From: Roseibium sp. MMSF_3412
GTDB taxonomy: Bacteria; Pseudomonadota; Alphaproteobacteria; Rhizobiales; Stappiaceae
Direction: 5' to 3'
Assembly (NCBI RefSeq): GCF_030733265.1
Contig: NZ_JASHJI010000003.1
Coordinates: forward strand, 434,001-498,000
Length of the DNA stretch: 64,000 nucleotides
A program made the translations under genes and the position numbers. Below are positions 33,414 through 41,257 of this stretch, one piece after another (positions within the stretch are counted from its first letter, which is position 1; every line of letters starts with the position of its first letter). The notes beneath the pieces are model-generated. The model ran no database searches. It saw only the letters and a list, made by a program, of their open reading frames with translations, and was not told the DNA's origin.

Positions 33414-34295
33414 CTAGCGGGTCGGAACCGGCGTCTCCCCGCGATAGTCATAAAAGCCGCGCTGGGTCTTTCGTCCCAGCCATCCGGCCTCGACATATTT
33501 CACCAGCAGCGGGCAGGGCCGGTACTTGGTGTCTGCAAGACCTTCGTAAAGCACCTGCATGATCGAAAGACAGGTGTCGAGACCGATAAAGTCGGCAAGC
33601 TGCAGCGGACCCATCGGGTGGTTTGCGCCGAGCCGCATGGCCTTGTCGATCGACTCCACCGACCCGACGCCTTCGTAGAGCGTGTAGATCGCTTCATTGA
33701 TCATCGGCAGCAGAATGCGGTTGACCATGAAGGCCGGGAAGTCTTCGGCGACGGCAATCTGTTTTCCGAGCCGGACGCAAAAACCCTTCGAGGCCTCGAA
33801 AGTCTCGTCTTCCGTCGCTATGCCCCGAACCAGCTCGACAAGCTCCATGATCGGGACCGGGTTCATGAAATGAATGCCGATAAACCGTTCCGGGCGGTCC
33901 GTTGTCGCCGCAAGACGGGTAATGGAGATCGAGGATGTGTTGGTGGCCAGGATCGCTTCCGGCTTCAGGATCGGACAGAGCTGCGCGAAGATCTTGCGCT
34001 TGACCTGTTCGTTTTCAACCGCTGATTCGATCACCAGATCCGCATCCGCGAGCTGGTCCAGTTCCTCGATCGGCTTGATCCTGTCGAGAGCCGCGTTCCG
34101 CTCGTCTTCCGCAATCAGGGATTTGCTGACCTGCCGCGCCATGTTGCCGTTGATCGAGGCAAGCCCCGATTCGATACGCTCCATCGAGATGTCGCTCAGG
34201 CCAACGTCGAACCCGGCAAGCGCACATACATGCGCAATTCCGCTGCCCATCTGACCCGCGCCGATCACGCCGATTTTTTTGATTTCGACTGCCAT
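33414..34295 (-). CDS. hbd: 3-hydroxybutyryl-CoA dehydrogenase
   Basis: 293 residues. NAD-binding GAGQMGSGIAHV at residues 12-23, then SSISITRLA, the catalytic His in FIGIHFMNPVPIMELVE, and FMVNRILLPMINEA. It is the short, single-function form that interconverts acetoacetyl-CoA and 3-hydroxybutyryl-CoA, used in PHB metabolism and beta-oxidation. It follows etfA after 136 bp on the same strand, and etfB-etfA-hbd is a conserved alphaproteobacterial order. Confidence 0.94.
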   Translation of the reverse strand: MAVEIKKIGVIGAGQMGSGIAHVCALAGFDVGLSDISMERIESGLASINGNMARQVSKSLIAEDERNAALDRIKPIEELDQLADADLVIESAVENEQVKRKIFAQLCPILKPEAILATNTSSISITRLAATTDRPERFIGIHFMNPVPIMELVELVRGIATEDETFEASKGFCVRLGKQIAVAEDFPAFMVNRILLPMINEAIYTLYEGVGSVESIDKAMRLGANHPMGPLQLADFIGLDTCLSIMQVLYEGLADTKYRPCPLLVKYVEAGWLGRKTQRGFYDYRGETPVPTR

Positions 34296-34374
34296 CCTGA
34301 ACTTCCGTCTGAGAGAAACACCCGGTGAACCGGTTTGCGGCTATTTTTGGCAAGTCTTGAGCCGAACAGCAAGA

Positions 34375-34408
34375 ACCCCGGAGCGAAAACTCGCAATCAC
34401 CCCGGGGT
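34375..34408 (-). terminator. Possible hairpin after etfA
   Basis: ACCCCGG (34375-34381) and CCGGGGT (34402-34408) form a 7-bp stem with a 20-base loop in the gap between etfA and hbd. On the etfA strand only a weak T-containing stretch follows, so it may attenuate rather than fully terminate. Confidence 0.3.
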
Positions 34409-34431
34409 CCGTGATCAATTTGCCGCAGGTT

Positions 34432-35364
34432 TTACTCGACCGCGGCCTTCAAATCCGGCAACACGTCGAACAGATCGGCAACAAGGCCGTAGTCCGCCAC
34501 CTGGAAGATCGGAGCTTCCTCGTCCTTGTTGATCGCAACAATGACCTTGGAATCCTTCATGCCCGCAAGGTGCTGAATCGCACCGGAAATTCCGCAGGCA
34601 ATGTAAAGATCCGGAGCAACCACCTTGCCGGTCTGCCCGACCTGCCAGTCGTTCGGTGCATAGCCTGCATCGACGGCGGCACGCGAGGCACCGACAGCCG
34701 CGCCGAGGGCATCGGCGACAGGCATGATGACTTCCTGGAATTTTTCTTCAGATCCGAGGGCGCGGCCACCGGAAATGATGATCTTCGCCGAAGTCAGTTC
34801 CGGACGGTCGGATTTGGAGAGTTCCTCGCCGACAAACTCCGAAAGACCCGTGCCATCGGTGCCTGCGATGCTCTCGATCGCGGCAGATCCGCCCTCTTCC
34901 GCAGCTGCGAATGTGGACGTGCGCACGGTAATCACTTTTTTCGGATCGCCCGACTTTACAGTCTGGATCGCATTGCCCGCGTAGATCGGCCGCTCGAACG
35001 TTTCGGCATCGATCACGGCGGTGATATCGGAAATCTGCATCACGTCCAGAAGGGCGGCAACGCGCGGAAGCGTGTTCTTGCCGTTGGCGGTTGCCGGGGC
35101 GACAATCGCATCATAGTCGCCCGCCATGCCGACGATCAGGTCGGCCGTCGGTTCTGCGAGCTGATGCTCAAGCGCGTCGCTTTCGGCGACAAGTACCTTT
35201 GTGGCACCCGCCAGCTTTGCGGCTTCCTCGGCAACGCCCTGCACGCCTTTTCCGGCCACGAGAATGTGTACGTCCGATCCGAGCGCCGCTGCCGCCGTCA
35301 GGGCCTTGGCAGTTGCGTCATTCAGAGCGCCACCGGCATGTTCTGCCACAAGAAGTGTTGTCAT
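34432..35364 (-). CDS. etfA: Electron transfer flavoprotein alpha subunit
   Basis: 310 residues. The C-terminal FAD domain holds SGGRALGSEEKFQ, GQTGKVVAPDLYIACGISGA and IVAINKDEEAPIFQVADYG, the ETF-alpha signature. With EtfB it takes electrons from acyl-CoA dehydrogenases and passes them to ETF-ubiquinone oxidoreductase. It starts 24 bp after the etfB stop, so both are one transcript. Confidence 0.96.
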   Translation of the reverse strand: MTTLLVAEHAGGALNDATAKALTAAAALGSDVHILVAGKGVQGVAEEAAKLAGATKVLVAESDALEHQLAEPTADLIVGMAGDYDAIVAPATANGKNTLPRVAALLDVMQISDITAVIDAETFERPIYAGNAIQTVKSGDPKKVITVRTSTFAAAEEGGSAAIESIAGTDGTGLSEFVGEELSKSDRPELTSAKIIISGGRALGSEEKFQEVIMPVADALGAAVGASRAAVDAGYAPNDWQVGQTGKVVAPDLYIACGISGAIQHLAGMKDSKVIVAINKDEEAPIFQVADYGLVADLFDVLPDLKAAVE

Positions 35365-35388
35365 GTGTTCGTACTCCTGCAGCGGGTC

Positions 35389-36138
35389 CTAGAGGACGCC
35401 GGCTTCGTTCTTCAGTTTGTCGACGAGTTCGCTCACCGACGCGACCTTGATACCGGCTTCGCGGCCGGCCGGCTCCGTGGTGGTTACCACGGTCAGCCGC
35501 GGTGCGATGTCCACACCGAAGTCTTCCGGCGTTTTCTCGTCGATCGGCTTTTTCTTTGCTTTCATGATGTTCGGCAGCGACGCGTAGCGCGGCTCGTTGA
35601 GACGCAGGTCCGTCGTGACGATTGCCGGCAGTTTCAGCTTGACCGTCTGCAGGCCGCCATCGACTTCACGCGTGACATCGGCCGTGCCTTCGCCCAGATC
35701 GACATTGGAAGCAAACGTGCCCTGGCTCCAGCCCAGAAGCGCGGAAAGCATCTGCCCCGTCTGGTTGCAGTCGTCGTCAATTGCCTGCTTGCCGACGATG
35801 ACAAGACCCGGCTCTTCCGCCTCGACGATTGCCTTCAGGATTTTCGCAACAGCAAGCGGTTCCGTCGTCTCGTCCGTTTTTACAAGAATTCCGCGATCAG
35901 CGCCCATGGCCAGGCCTGTGCGGAGCGTTTCCGTGGCCTGCTGCGGTCCGACGGAAACCACGATGACCTCTGTCGCCTTGCCGGCTTCCTTGAGTCGAAG
36001 GGCTTCTTCAACGGAGATTTCATCGAACGGGTTCATGGACATCTTGACATTGGCAAGATCAACACCCGAACCGTCCGGTTTGACACGAACCTTAACATTG
36101 TAGTCGATGACCCGCTTCACGGGCACGAGGATTTTCAT
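35389..36138 (-). CDS. etfB: Electron transfer flavoprotein beta subunit
   Basis: 249 residues. [19 protein letters not shown] at the start, [18 protein letters not shown], and the AMP-binding region [18 protein letters not shown] are the ETF-beta landmarks. It heads the etfB-etfA-hbd-ligase run. The promoter should lie in the 276-bp gap to the anti-sigma gene, where no clear motif was recognised. Confidence 0.96.
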   Translation of the reverse strand: MKILVPVKRVIDYNVKVRVKPDGSGVDLANVKMSMNPFDEISVEEALRLKEAGKATEVIVVSVGPQQATETLRTGLAMGADRGILVKTDETTEPLAVAKILKAIVEAEEPGLVIVGKQAIDDDCNQTGQMLSALLGWSQGTFASNVDLGEGTADVTREVDGGLQTVKLKLPAIVTTDLRLNEPRYASLPNIMKAKKKPIDEKTPEDFGVDIAPRLTVVTTTEPAGREAGIKVASVSELVDKLKNEAGVL

Positions 36139-36414
36139 TTGCTCTCAACCTCTTTCAGGGCGGTTTTCACCGCTCCGCATTGCAAGGCCTGTCCACCGAT
36201 GTAACTCACGGTCACAAACGGCGGAAACAAGCCAATCGTGGCGCATGGCGCGGGACGGTACTTACCAGCAGACCGGCTGTCAATTGCGCTATAGGGCGCA
36301 AGGCCGAAAATTGCCGGGCTTGGAAAAACATGCGTCGCAATGATCATAGTTCGCACAAAAAAATGGCGCCGGACGCATCGCCCGCCGCCATCAACTTGTC
36401 TGACTGTAACGGGC

Positions 36415-37119
36415 TTAGATCCCGGTATCGTCCCGCTGCGGCGTGAACTTGTCGGAAATCGGTTCCGCGAACACCGTCGTCCAGGTGCCGTTTTCGTCCC
36501 TGCACGCCGTTCCCTGGATTGTCAGGTCGCGTCCGCTGAAGGTGGTTTGCCTTACATATTCGCGGCACCAGTGACCGCTCTTGCTCTTGTAGGTCTTGAT
36601 CGGCGTGAGAACATCTGTCCACGAACCTTCCTGTCCGATATAGACAGGTTCGCCGCTGACCCGCGTTTCCAAGGCTTCCTGCACCGTCTGTGCCAGCAAG
36701 ACCCGTTCCGTTTCCATGTGGGCCGCAAGAGACGCCACCGCGTCGTCCATGCGCGACTGCATCCAGAAAGCGGTGAACATGAAGGTTCCGGCGACCAGGA
36801 CGATGGCCGCGGCAACCTGAACCATGGGGCTCGACCAGAAAGGTTGCGCACGCGCGAGCGGACCAACATCGCGTTTGTCGAATTCTCTGTCGATAACACT
36901 TTGAAACCGCGTCAGCGAGCGATCGGGCACGGGCGCCGACACCGCGCTCTGAAGCAGCGCATTATCTGACGCCATGTCGCGCCAAAGCTGATCTGCGTCT
37001 TCCACATTCGAGATGGCATCCTTGAACGCGGCGGCTTCCGCCTCGCTCAGCTCGCCATCCAGAAGTCTGCCGATGTCTTCCGCCAGCAAAATCTGCTCGC
37101 GTTTCTTGTCAAATGTCAT
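36415..37119 (-). CDS. Membrane anti-sigma factor with C-terminal 17-kDa surface-antigen-like domain
   Basis: 234 residues. The cytoplasmic N-terminal part (1-95) is helical and acidic, EDIGRLLDGELSEAEAAAF, like anti-sigma domains, but has no Cys and therefore no HxxxCxxC zinc site. One membrane helix (about 98-118, VQVAAAIVLVAGTFMFTAF). The periplasmic end (about 165-225) reads DVLTPIKTYKSKSGHWCREY ... GTACRDENGTW, the pattern of RT0821/Lpp0805-type surface proteins, also found in the small protein encoded at 38338. It overlaps the sigma gene by 4 bp, so the two are translationally coupled. Confidence 0.8.
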   Translation of the reverse strand: MTFDKKREQILLAEDIGRLLDGELSEAEAAAFKDAISNVEDADQLWRDMASDNALLQSAVSAPVPDRSLTRFQSVIDREFDKRDVGPLARAQPFWSSPMVQVAAAIVLVAGTFMFTAFWMQSRMDDAVASLAAHMETERVLLAQTVQEALETRVSGEPVYIGQEGSWTDVLTPIKTYKSKSGHWCREYVRQTTFSGRDLTIQGTACRDENGTWTTVFAEPISDKFTPQRDDTGI

Positions 37120-37658
37120 GACATACCCCCTGGCATGCTGCGCAATGTAACCCCTTGCGCGCCATCCTTTGCCTCGAGAAACTCCCTGAGTTTCAGACGT
37201 GCGCGGGCAAGACGGCTGGTCACCGTTCCGATCGGCACGCCCAGCTCAGCGGCGACATCCTTGTAGCTTTGCCCTTCGATTGCGATTTTCAACAGAACCT
37301 CGCGATTGTCCTCGTCGAGTTGCCCGATAAAGGACTGTACTTTCTGCAGTTCCAGACTGCTCGCGGCGGCCTTGGCCCCGTCATAGCTGTCTTCGAAATC
37401 CATCATTGCCAGATCGAACAGTCGCGCTCGATTGGCACCATCCCTCACAGAATTAAAGTACAGGTTTTGCAAAATTCTGAACATCCAGCTGTCGAGACGC
37501 GTCGCGGGATCAAACTGATCCAGAGAGCGGATGGCGCGTTCGCAGGTCGTCTGAACCAGATCGTCGGCCTGGTCCGGATTACGGCACAGTCGCAGCGCGA
37601 AACTCCTCAACTTTGGGAGCAAACGGATCATCTCCGTTTTCAATGCTTCGTCAGACAA
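37116..37658 (-). CDS. ECF-family RNA polymerase sigma factor
   Basis: About 180 residues. Sigma region 2 is LVQTTCERAIRSLDQF plus LDSWMFRILQNLYFNSVRD; region 4 is LPIGTVTSR-like (AELGVPIGTVTSRLARARLK). The TTG at 37658 was chosen because GGAGAA stands 5-10 bases before it and the resulting start LSDEALKTEMIRLLPKLR matches alphaproteobacterial ECF factors; a longer frame begins at 37712 and an ATG occurs at 37631. It directs a regulon unknown here, with autoregulation of its own locus likely. Divergent from the Gly-rich protein gene. Confidence 0.88.
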   Translation of the reverse strand: MSDEALKTEMIRLLPKLRSFALRLCRNPDQADDLVQTTCERAIRSLDQFDPATRLDSWMFRILQNLYFNSVRDGANRARLFDLAMMDFEDSYDGAKAAASSLELQKVQSFIGQLDEDNREVLLKIAIEGQSYKDVAAELGVPIGTVTSRLARARLKLREFLEAKDGAQGVTLRSMPGGMS

Positions 37659-37834
37659 GAAGTTCTCCGCAAAACCGCTCTCAAGGGGACAACACGCGAA
37701 CCTGCCTTTCAATCCCCACTTTTTTTGAATTATGTTGCGGAAGAAGACAGACCACCACGTGTTATGGGTGCGAGGGGAAAAAGTCCATTCCCAATCTTTG
37801 TCATCTTAGCAAACCGCCGAAGAGCTGAAACCGA

Positions 37835-38317
37835 ATGAAACGCACTCGCCAGAATTCATTGCAAGACCGCCTCTCTGCGATGTTCCGCATTCTGCCGAGT
37901 GTCGCAGCCTCGGCGTTGGTGTTCTCTCTTGTCTTCTTCAGCCCCTTGTTTGACCAGAAAGATACCATCGCCGCGGTTGCGCAATCCGGAGACGGCGGTG
38001 GCAGCGGCGGCGGTGGCGGCAAAGGTGGCGGCGGCAGCGGCGGTGGCGGCAGCGGCGGCGGTGGCGGCTCCAACGGATCGGGCGGTTCGTCCGGTGGCGG
38101 TGAAGACTTCGCAGACGAAAGCCGCAAGAAGGCTCAAAAGCAAGCACAACCGAATTCCTCTGGAAATTCGAATAAATCTGCCTCAGAAAAGTCTAGATCT
38201 AACGATCTCTTAGACCGTATCATTGGGCGTCGTCAGTTCGATGGCGACAGTGAGCCTTCCGGTGGGCCCTTGTCCAGAAACCAGGAGAGGGAGGCGATAC
38301 AGAACGGCTGGCGCTAG
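37835..38317 (+). CDS. Gly-rich membrane-anchored protein of unknown function
   Basis: 160 residues. A basic N-terminus and one hydrophobic helix (about 20-40, VAASALVFSLVFFSPLF) give a signal anchor. A pure Gly/Ser stretch follows (about 51-88; tandem GGT-GGC type codons). The C-terminal half is polar and basic, RKKAQKQAQPNSSG, ending LLDRIIGRRQFDGDSEP... No known domain. It is divergent from the ECF sigma gene (176-bp gap from the chosen sigma start) and followed after 20 bp by the surface-antigen-like gene; a target of the sigma factor is a reasonable inference. Confidence 0.65.
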   Translation: MKRTRQNSLQDRLSAMFRILPSVAASALVFSLVFFSPLFDQKDTIAAVAQSGDGGGSGGGGGKGGGGSGGGGSGGGGGSNGSGGSSGGGEDFADESRKKAQKQAQPNSSGNSNKSASEKSRSNDLLDRIIGRRQFDGDSEPSGGPLSRNQEREAIQNGWR

Positions 38318-38337
38318 ATCCAAGAGGCGGGATCAAA

Positions 38338-38727
38338 TTGGGAATAGACTTCAAACTGGGGCCAGCAAGGCTTGTGCTTGCGGTGACATGTCTGGCGGCG
38401 GCACCTTCCTGTACAATGATAACAGCCGAGGAACAGGCCGAGCCTCTCGTGCCGTCAGTTGCCTCGTCGCTTGAAATGTCTGACAAGTCCCTCGCGAATC
38501 AAAAGCTTCAGTCAGCATTGGAAAAATCCGTGTCGGGCGAAGCGACACGCTGGCAAAACCCCGCAAGCGGCGCAAGCGGGACGGTTACCCCCTTGAAAAC
38601 GTGGAAAACCGCTTCGGGAACGTATTGCCGCTCCTATGACGAAAAAATCGTTCTTGCTTCCGGCAAATCGCTGAACCGGCGCGGCGTCGCGTGCCGGGCA
38701 TCCAATTCCAGATGGGAATCGGCTTGA
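38338..38727 (+). CDS. RT0821/Lpp0805-like (17-kDa surface antigen) small exported protein
   Basis: About 129 residues from TTG 38338, with GAGGCGGG upstream. A signal sequence (LVLAVTCLAAAPSCTM) ends near a Cys, so a lipoprotein is possible though the lipobox is weak. The C-terminal part TVTPLKTWKTASGTYCRSY ... RGVACRASNSRWE is the compact surface-antigen domain with two Cys. It is clearly similar to the periplasmic end of the anti-sigma factor encoded at 36415, which suggests the two sense or bind the same thing, or compete. Function unknown. Confidence 0.72.
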   Translation: MGIDFKLGPARLVLAVTCLAAAPSCTMITAEEQAEPLVPSVASSLEMSDKSLANQKLQSALEKSVSGEATRWQNPASGASGTVTPLKTWKTASGTYCRSYDEKIVLASGKSLNRRGVACRASNSRWESA

Positions 38728-38736
38728 ACAAAGCGG

Positions 38737-39429
38737 TTACCCGAGGTCCCGATCAAAAAGCGCAACACCTTTCCGGCGCATGAACAGCACCAGAACTGCG
38801 CCGGTGGCAAGGCCGCCGACATGCGCAATCCAGGCAACCTGGCTTTCCCCTGCAAACAACAGATTGCCGACCTGGAAAAGCACCCACGCGCCCAGAAGCC
38901 ATTGCGCGGTCAGACGCAGCGGAATGCGGGCGAAGACAAGAACCCACACCTTGACCCTGGGATGCAGCATCAGATAGGCGGCAACGACACCCGAAACAGC
39001 ACCGGAGGCCCCGATCAAGGGTGTGTCCGAGTTCAGGTCCAGCAGGGCATAGGCCATGCCTGAAGTCACGGCACAAATCAGATAGAAAAGCAGGTATCTG
39101 AAGTGCCCCATGGCATCTTCGACATTGTCGCCGAAGACCCACAAGAACAGCATGTTCCCGATCAGGTGGGTAAAGTTCCCGTGCAGGAAGGCATAGGTGA
39201 CCAGCGACATCCAGTCCGGCAACACCTGAAACTGTGGTGCCAGGTCCCTGATATCGAAAAGGACAACCGGGATGAGGCCATGGGAAACGGAAGACGCGTT
39301 GATCGCCTTGTACTCACCGGCGTCCTGAAGCACCAGAAAAACCAGGACATTCAACGCGATCAAGGTCAGATTGACGTAAGGCCTTGCCACATGCTCAAGG
39401 CTGTTCTGATCGTGAAGCGGAATAAACAC
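38737..39429 (-). CDS. Rhomboid-family intramembrane serine protease
   Basis: 230 residues, six or seven membrane helices. Catalytic Ser142 in IGASGAVSG and His203 in IAHVGGLATG form the dyad. HGNFTHLIGNMLFLWVFG (His83, His88, Asn92) supplies the conserved helix-2 residues. It cleaves membrane proteins near the periplasmic face; the substrate is unknown. It lies 38 bp downstream of pduO on the same strand. Confidence 0.93.
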   Translation of the reverse strand: MFIPLHDQNSLEHVARPYVNLTLIALNVLVFLVLQDAGEYKAINASSVSHGLIPVVLFDIRDLAPQFQVLPDWMSLVTYAFLHGNFTHLIGNMLFLWVFGDNVEDAMGHFRYLLFYLICAVTSGMAYALLDLNSDTPLIGASGAVSGVVAAYLMLHPRVKVWVLVFARIPLRLTAQWLLGAWVLFQVGNLLFAGESQVAWIAHVGGLATGAVLVLFMRRKGVALFDRDLG

Positions 39430-39467
39430 GTGTCGATCAGGCTCCGGTAAACGGCAGTGCCATGGCT

Positions 39468-40043
39468 TCAGCGGTTCTGGCCGGGGACCCAGAGAACATC
39501 GTTTTCGCCCTTGTCGTTCAGATACCGCGAGGCAACAAAGAAATAGTCGGAAAGCCGGTTCATGTAGCGGACGGCCGCAGGATTTATTTTTTCAACCCCG
39601 GTGAGCTCGACCATGAGCCGTTCGGCGCGCCGGGACACTGTCCGGGCCAGATGCAGATAGGCCGACGCCGCGCCGCCTCCAGGCAGAACGAACGAACGCA
39701 AGGGGGAGAGGTCTCCATTCAGTTCATCGATCGCCGCCTCGATGGCACTCACCTGGGCCTCGGAAATCCGGAGCGGTTCATATCCCAGATCCTGGTCTGT
39801 CTCGGGTGTCGCCAGATCGGCGCCAAGGTCGAAAAGATCGTTCTGGATACGGCTGAGAACATCGTCCACAGCTTTGGCATCCGCGTTCATGTGCAGCCTG
39901 ACAAGGCCCACAACGGCATTGGTTTCATCGACCGTTCCGTAAGCGTCGATCCTCAGATCGTTTTTCGGGCGTCGCTCGCCCGTCCCCAGCGCGGTTGTGC
40001 CGTCATCGCCCGTCTTTGTGTAGATCTTGTTCAGAACAACCAT
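39468..40043 (-). CDS. PduO-type cob(I)yrinic acid a,c-diamide adenosyltransferase
   Basis: 191 residues. N-terminal KIYTKTGDDGTTALGTGERR is the ATP-binding block, with DAYGTVDETNAVVG and FVLPGGGAASAYLHLARTVSRRAE typical of the PduO/MMAB family. It makes adenosylcobalamin from ATP and cob(I)alamin. No cobalamin riboswitch was seen upstream. Co-directional with the HIG1 and rhomboid genes; in other Rhizobiales it sits near etfB. Confidence 0.94.
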   Translation of the reverse strand: MVVLNKIYTKTGDDGTTALGTGERRPKNDLRIDAYGTVDETNAVVGLVRLHMNADAKAVDDVLSRIQNDLFDLGADLATPETDQDLGYEPLRISEAQVSAIEAAIDELNGDLSPLRSFVLPGGGAASAYLHLARTVSRRAERLMVELTGVEKINPAAVRYMNRLSDYFFVASRYLNDKGENDVLWVPGQNR

Positions 40044-40081
40044 TTCATATTTCTCCTGGAAACAGCTTCAAACCCGCCTCG

Positions 40082-40276
40082 TCAGCCGGACCCGAAGAAA
40101 TAGAGCCCACTCATCACAAGAACAACCACCAGAAACTGCAAACCGACCCGCCAGCGCATCAGCATCTGAGACCGGTTCGACGGTCCGTTCCTGAACATAT
40201 TCCAGATCCCGAGCAGCAGGACAATTGCCACCGCAGCCATTCCGATCGGAACAAGTATGTTGAAAATTTCCGCCAT
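40082..40276 (-). CDS. HIG1-domain ('twin transmembrane') small membrane protein
   Basis: 64 residues with two membrane helices joined by a loop NGPSNRSQMLMRWRVGLQF. The M-R-x-R-V-x-L-Q pattern is the conserved HIG1 (hypoxia-induced gene 1) motif. Homologues associate with respiratory complexes, in alphaproteobacteria with cytochrome oxidase. It lies 38 bp before pduO on the same strand. Confidence 0.82.
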   Translation of the reverse strand: MAEIFNILVPIGMAAVAIVLLLGIWNMFRNGPSNRSQMLMRWRVGLQFLVVVLVMSGLYFFGSG

Positions 40277-40317
40277 TTTTTCCTCGCGAGGTTCAAACCT
40301 CTGTTTTGGAATACATT

Positions 40318-41190
40318 TTACTCTTCAGCATCAGCTGCCTTGATGCAGACCTTGTCCAGGAGGCGTGTCGGCAACACCCGCTTCGCCACGGACATGAGGG
40401 TGGTTGGCACCGTGACATGATACCGGGCTTTCGGCCGTTTGGCTTCCAGCGCGTGTATGAGTTTCTTGACAACCGCGCTTGCCGGCAGCTTGAACGGTCC
40501 GGGTTCCCCGGCCTCCATGCGAATACGCCGTTTCTCGTATGTTTGCCGAAATACAGATGATTTCAAACCCTGCTCGCCGATCCACCGATCGAAATTGGCA
40601 AGCGTGTTTTGTGTGAACCGGGTATCGATCGGCCCGGGCTCGATCAATGAAACCTGCACGCCGCTCCCGTGAAGTTCCTGGCGCAGCGTGTCCGTATACG
40701 CTTCGACCGCGAACTTGGATGCCGTATAGGCACCCCGGAATTTGAGGGCAACGAAGCCGAGCACCGAGGAACACTGCACAATACGCCCGCTCGCGTTTGT
40801 CCGCATGGCTGGAACCAGCTGCCGCGTCAGATCGTGCCAGCCGATGAAATTCGCCTCAAACAACGTCCGCATGGCATCCGTGGGAATGTCTTCGAGCGCT
40901 CCCGGCACGGCATAGGCGCCATTATTGAACAGCGCATCAAGCTTTCCATCGGTCAGATCAAGAACGGCGTCTGCCGTCGCGCGAATGCTGTCTGCATCCT
41001 CGTAGTCGAGATAAAACGCCTCGAATCCCTGTGCGGCCAGCCGGTCGAGGTCTTCCTGTTTCCGCACGGTTGGAAAGACACGCCAGTTCCGCCCGCGAAG
41101 AATGTGCGCCGCTTCCGCGCCAATACCCGACGAGCACCCTGTAATCAGGATTGAGCGAGGCTTGCTGTAACCCTCTGGCGTGTCAGTCAT
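40318..41190 (-). CDS. Short-chain dehydrogenase/reductase
   Basis: 290 residues, Rossmann fold. Cofactor loop ITGCSSGIGAEAA, NNGAYAVPG (NNxA motif with Gly), catalytic Ser in VQCSSVLGFVALKFRGAYTA, Tyr-x-x-x-Lys as AYTASKF, then EPGPIDT. Acts on an unknown alcohol/ketone with NAD(P)H. A longer C-terminal part places it among classical SDRs of the 'retinol dehydrogenase-like' type. ATG at 41190 preferred to a TTG five codons upstream. Confidence 0.88.
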   Translation of the reverse strand: MTDTPEGYSKPRSILITGCSSGIGAEAAHILRGRNWRVFPTVRKQEDLDRLAAQGFEAFYLDYEDADSIRATADAVLDLTDGKLDALFNNGAYAVPGALEDIPTDAMRTLFEANFIGWHDLTRQLVPAMRTNASGRIVQCSSVLGFVALKFRGAYTASKFAVEAYTDTLRQELHGSGVQVSLIEPGPIDTRFTQNTLANFDRWIGEQGLKSSVFRQTYEKRRIRMEAGEPGPFKLPASAVVKKLIHALEAKRPKARYHVTVPTTLMSVAKRVLPTRLLDKVCIKAADAEE

Positions 41191-41257
41191 GCAGGGCTGG
41201 TCCAATCACGTCGAAAGCAGGAATCAGGCCGAAGCAACGGCAGTGACTGAAGTCCTA

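Noticed and set aside
34279-36204. 641-codon plus-strand frame
   Set aside because: Antisense to etfB-etfA, whose protein motifs are unambiguous; the frame shows no domains.
36139-36414. Possible riboswitch or small gene upstream of etfB
   Set aside because: No conserved box, hairpin series or credible frame was found in this 276-bp gap.
37659-37834. EcfG-type promoter (GGAAC-N16/17-CGTT) in the divergent sigma region
   Set aside because: GGAAG and CGTG occur but with wrong spacing and mismatches, so no promoter is called.
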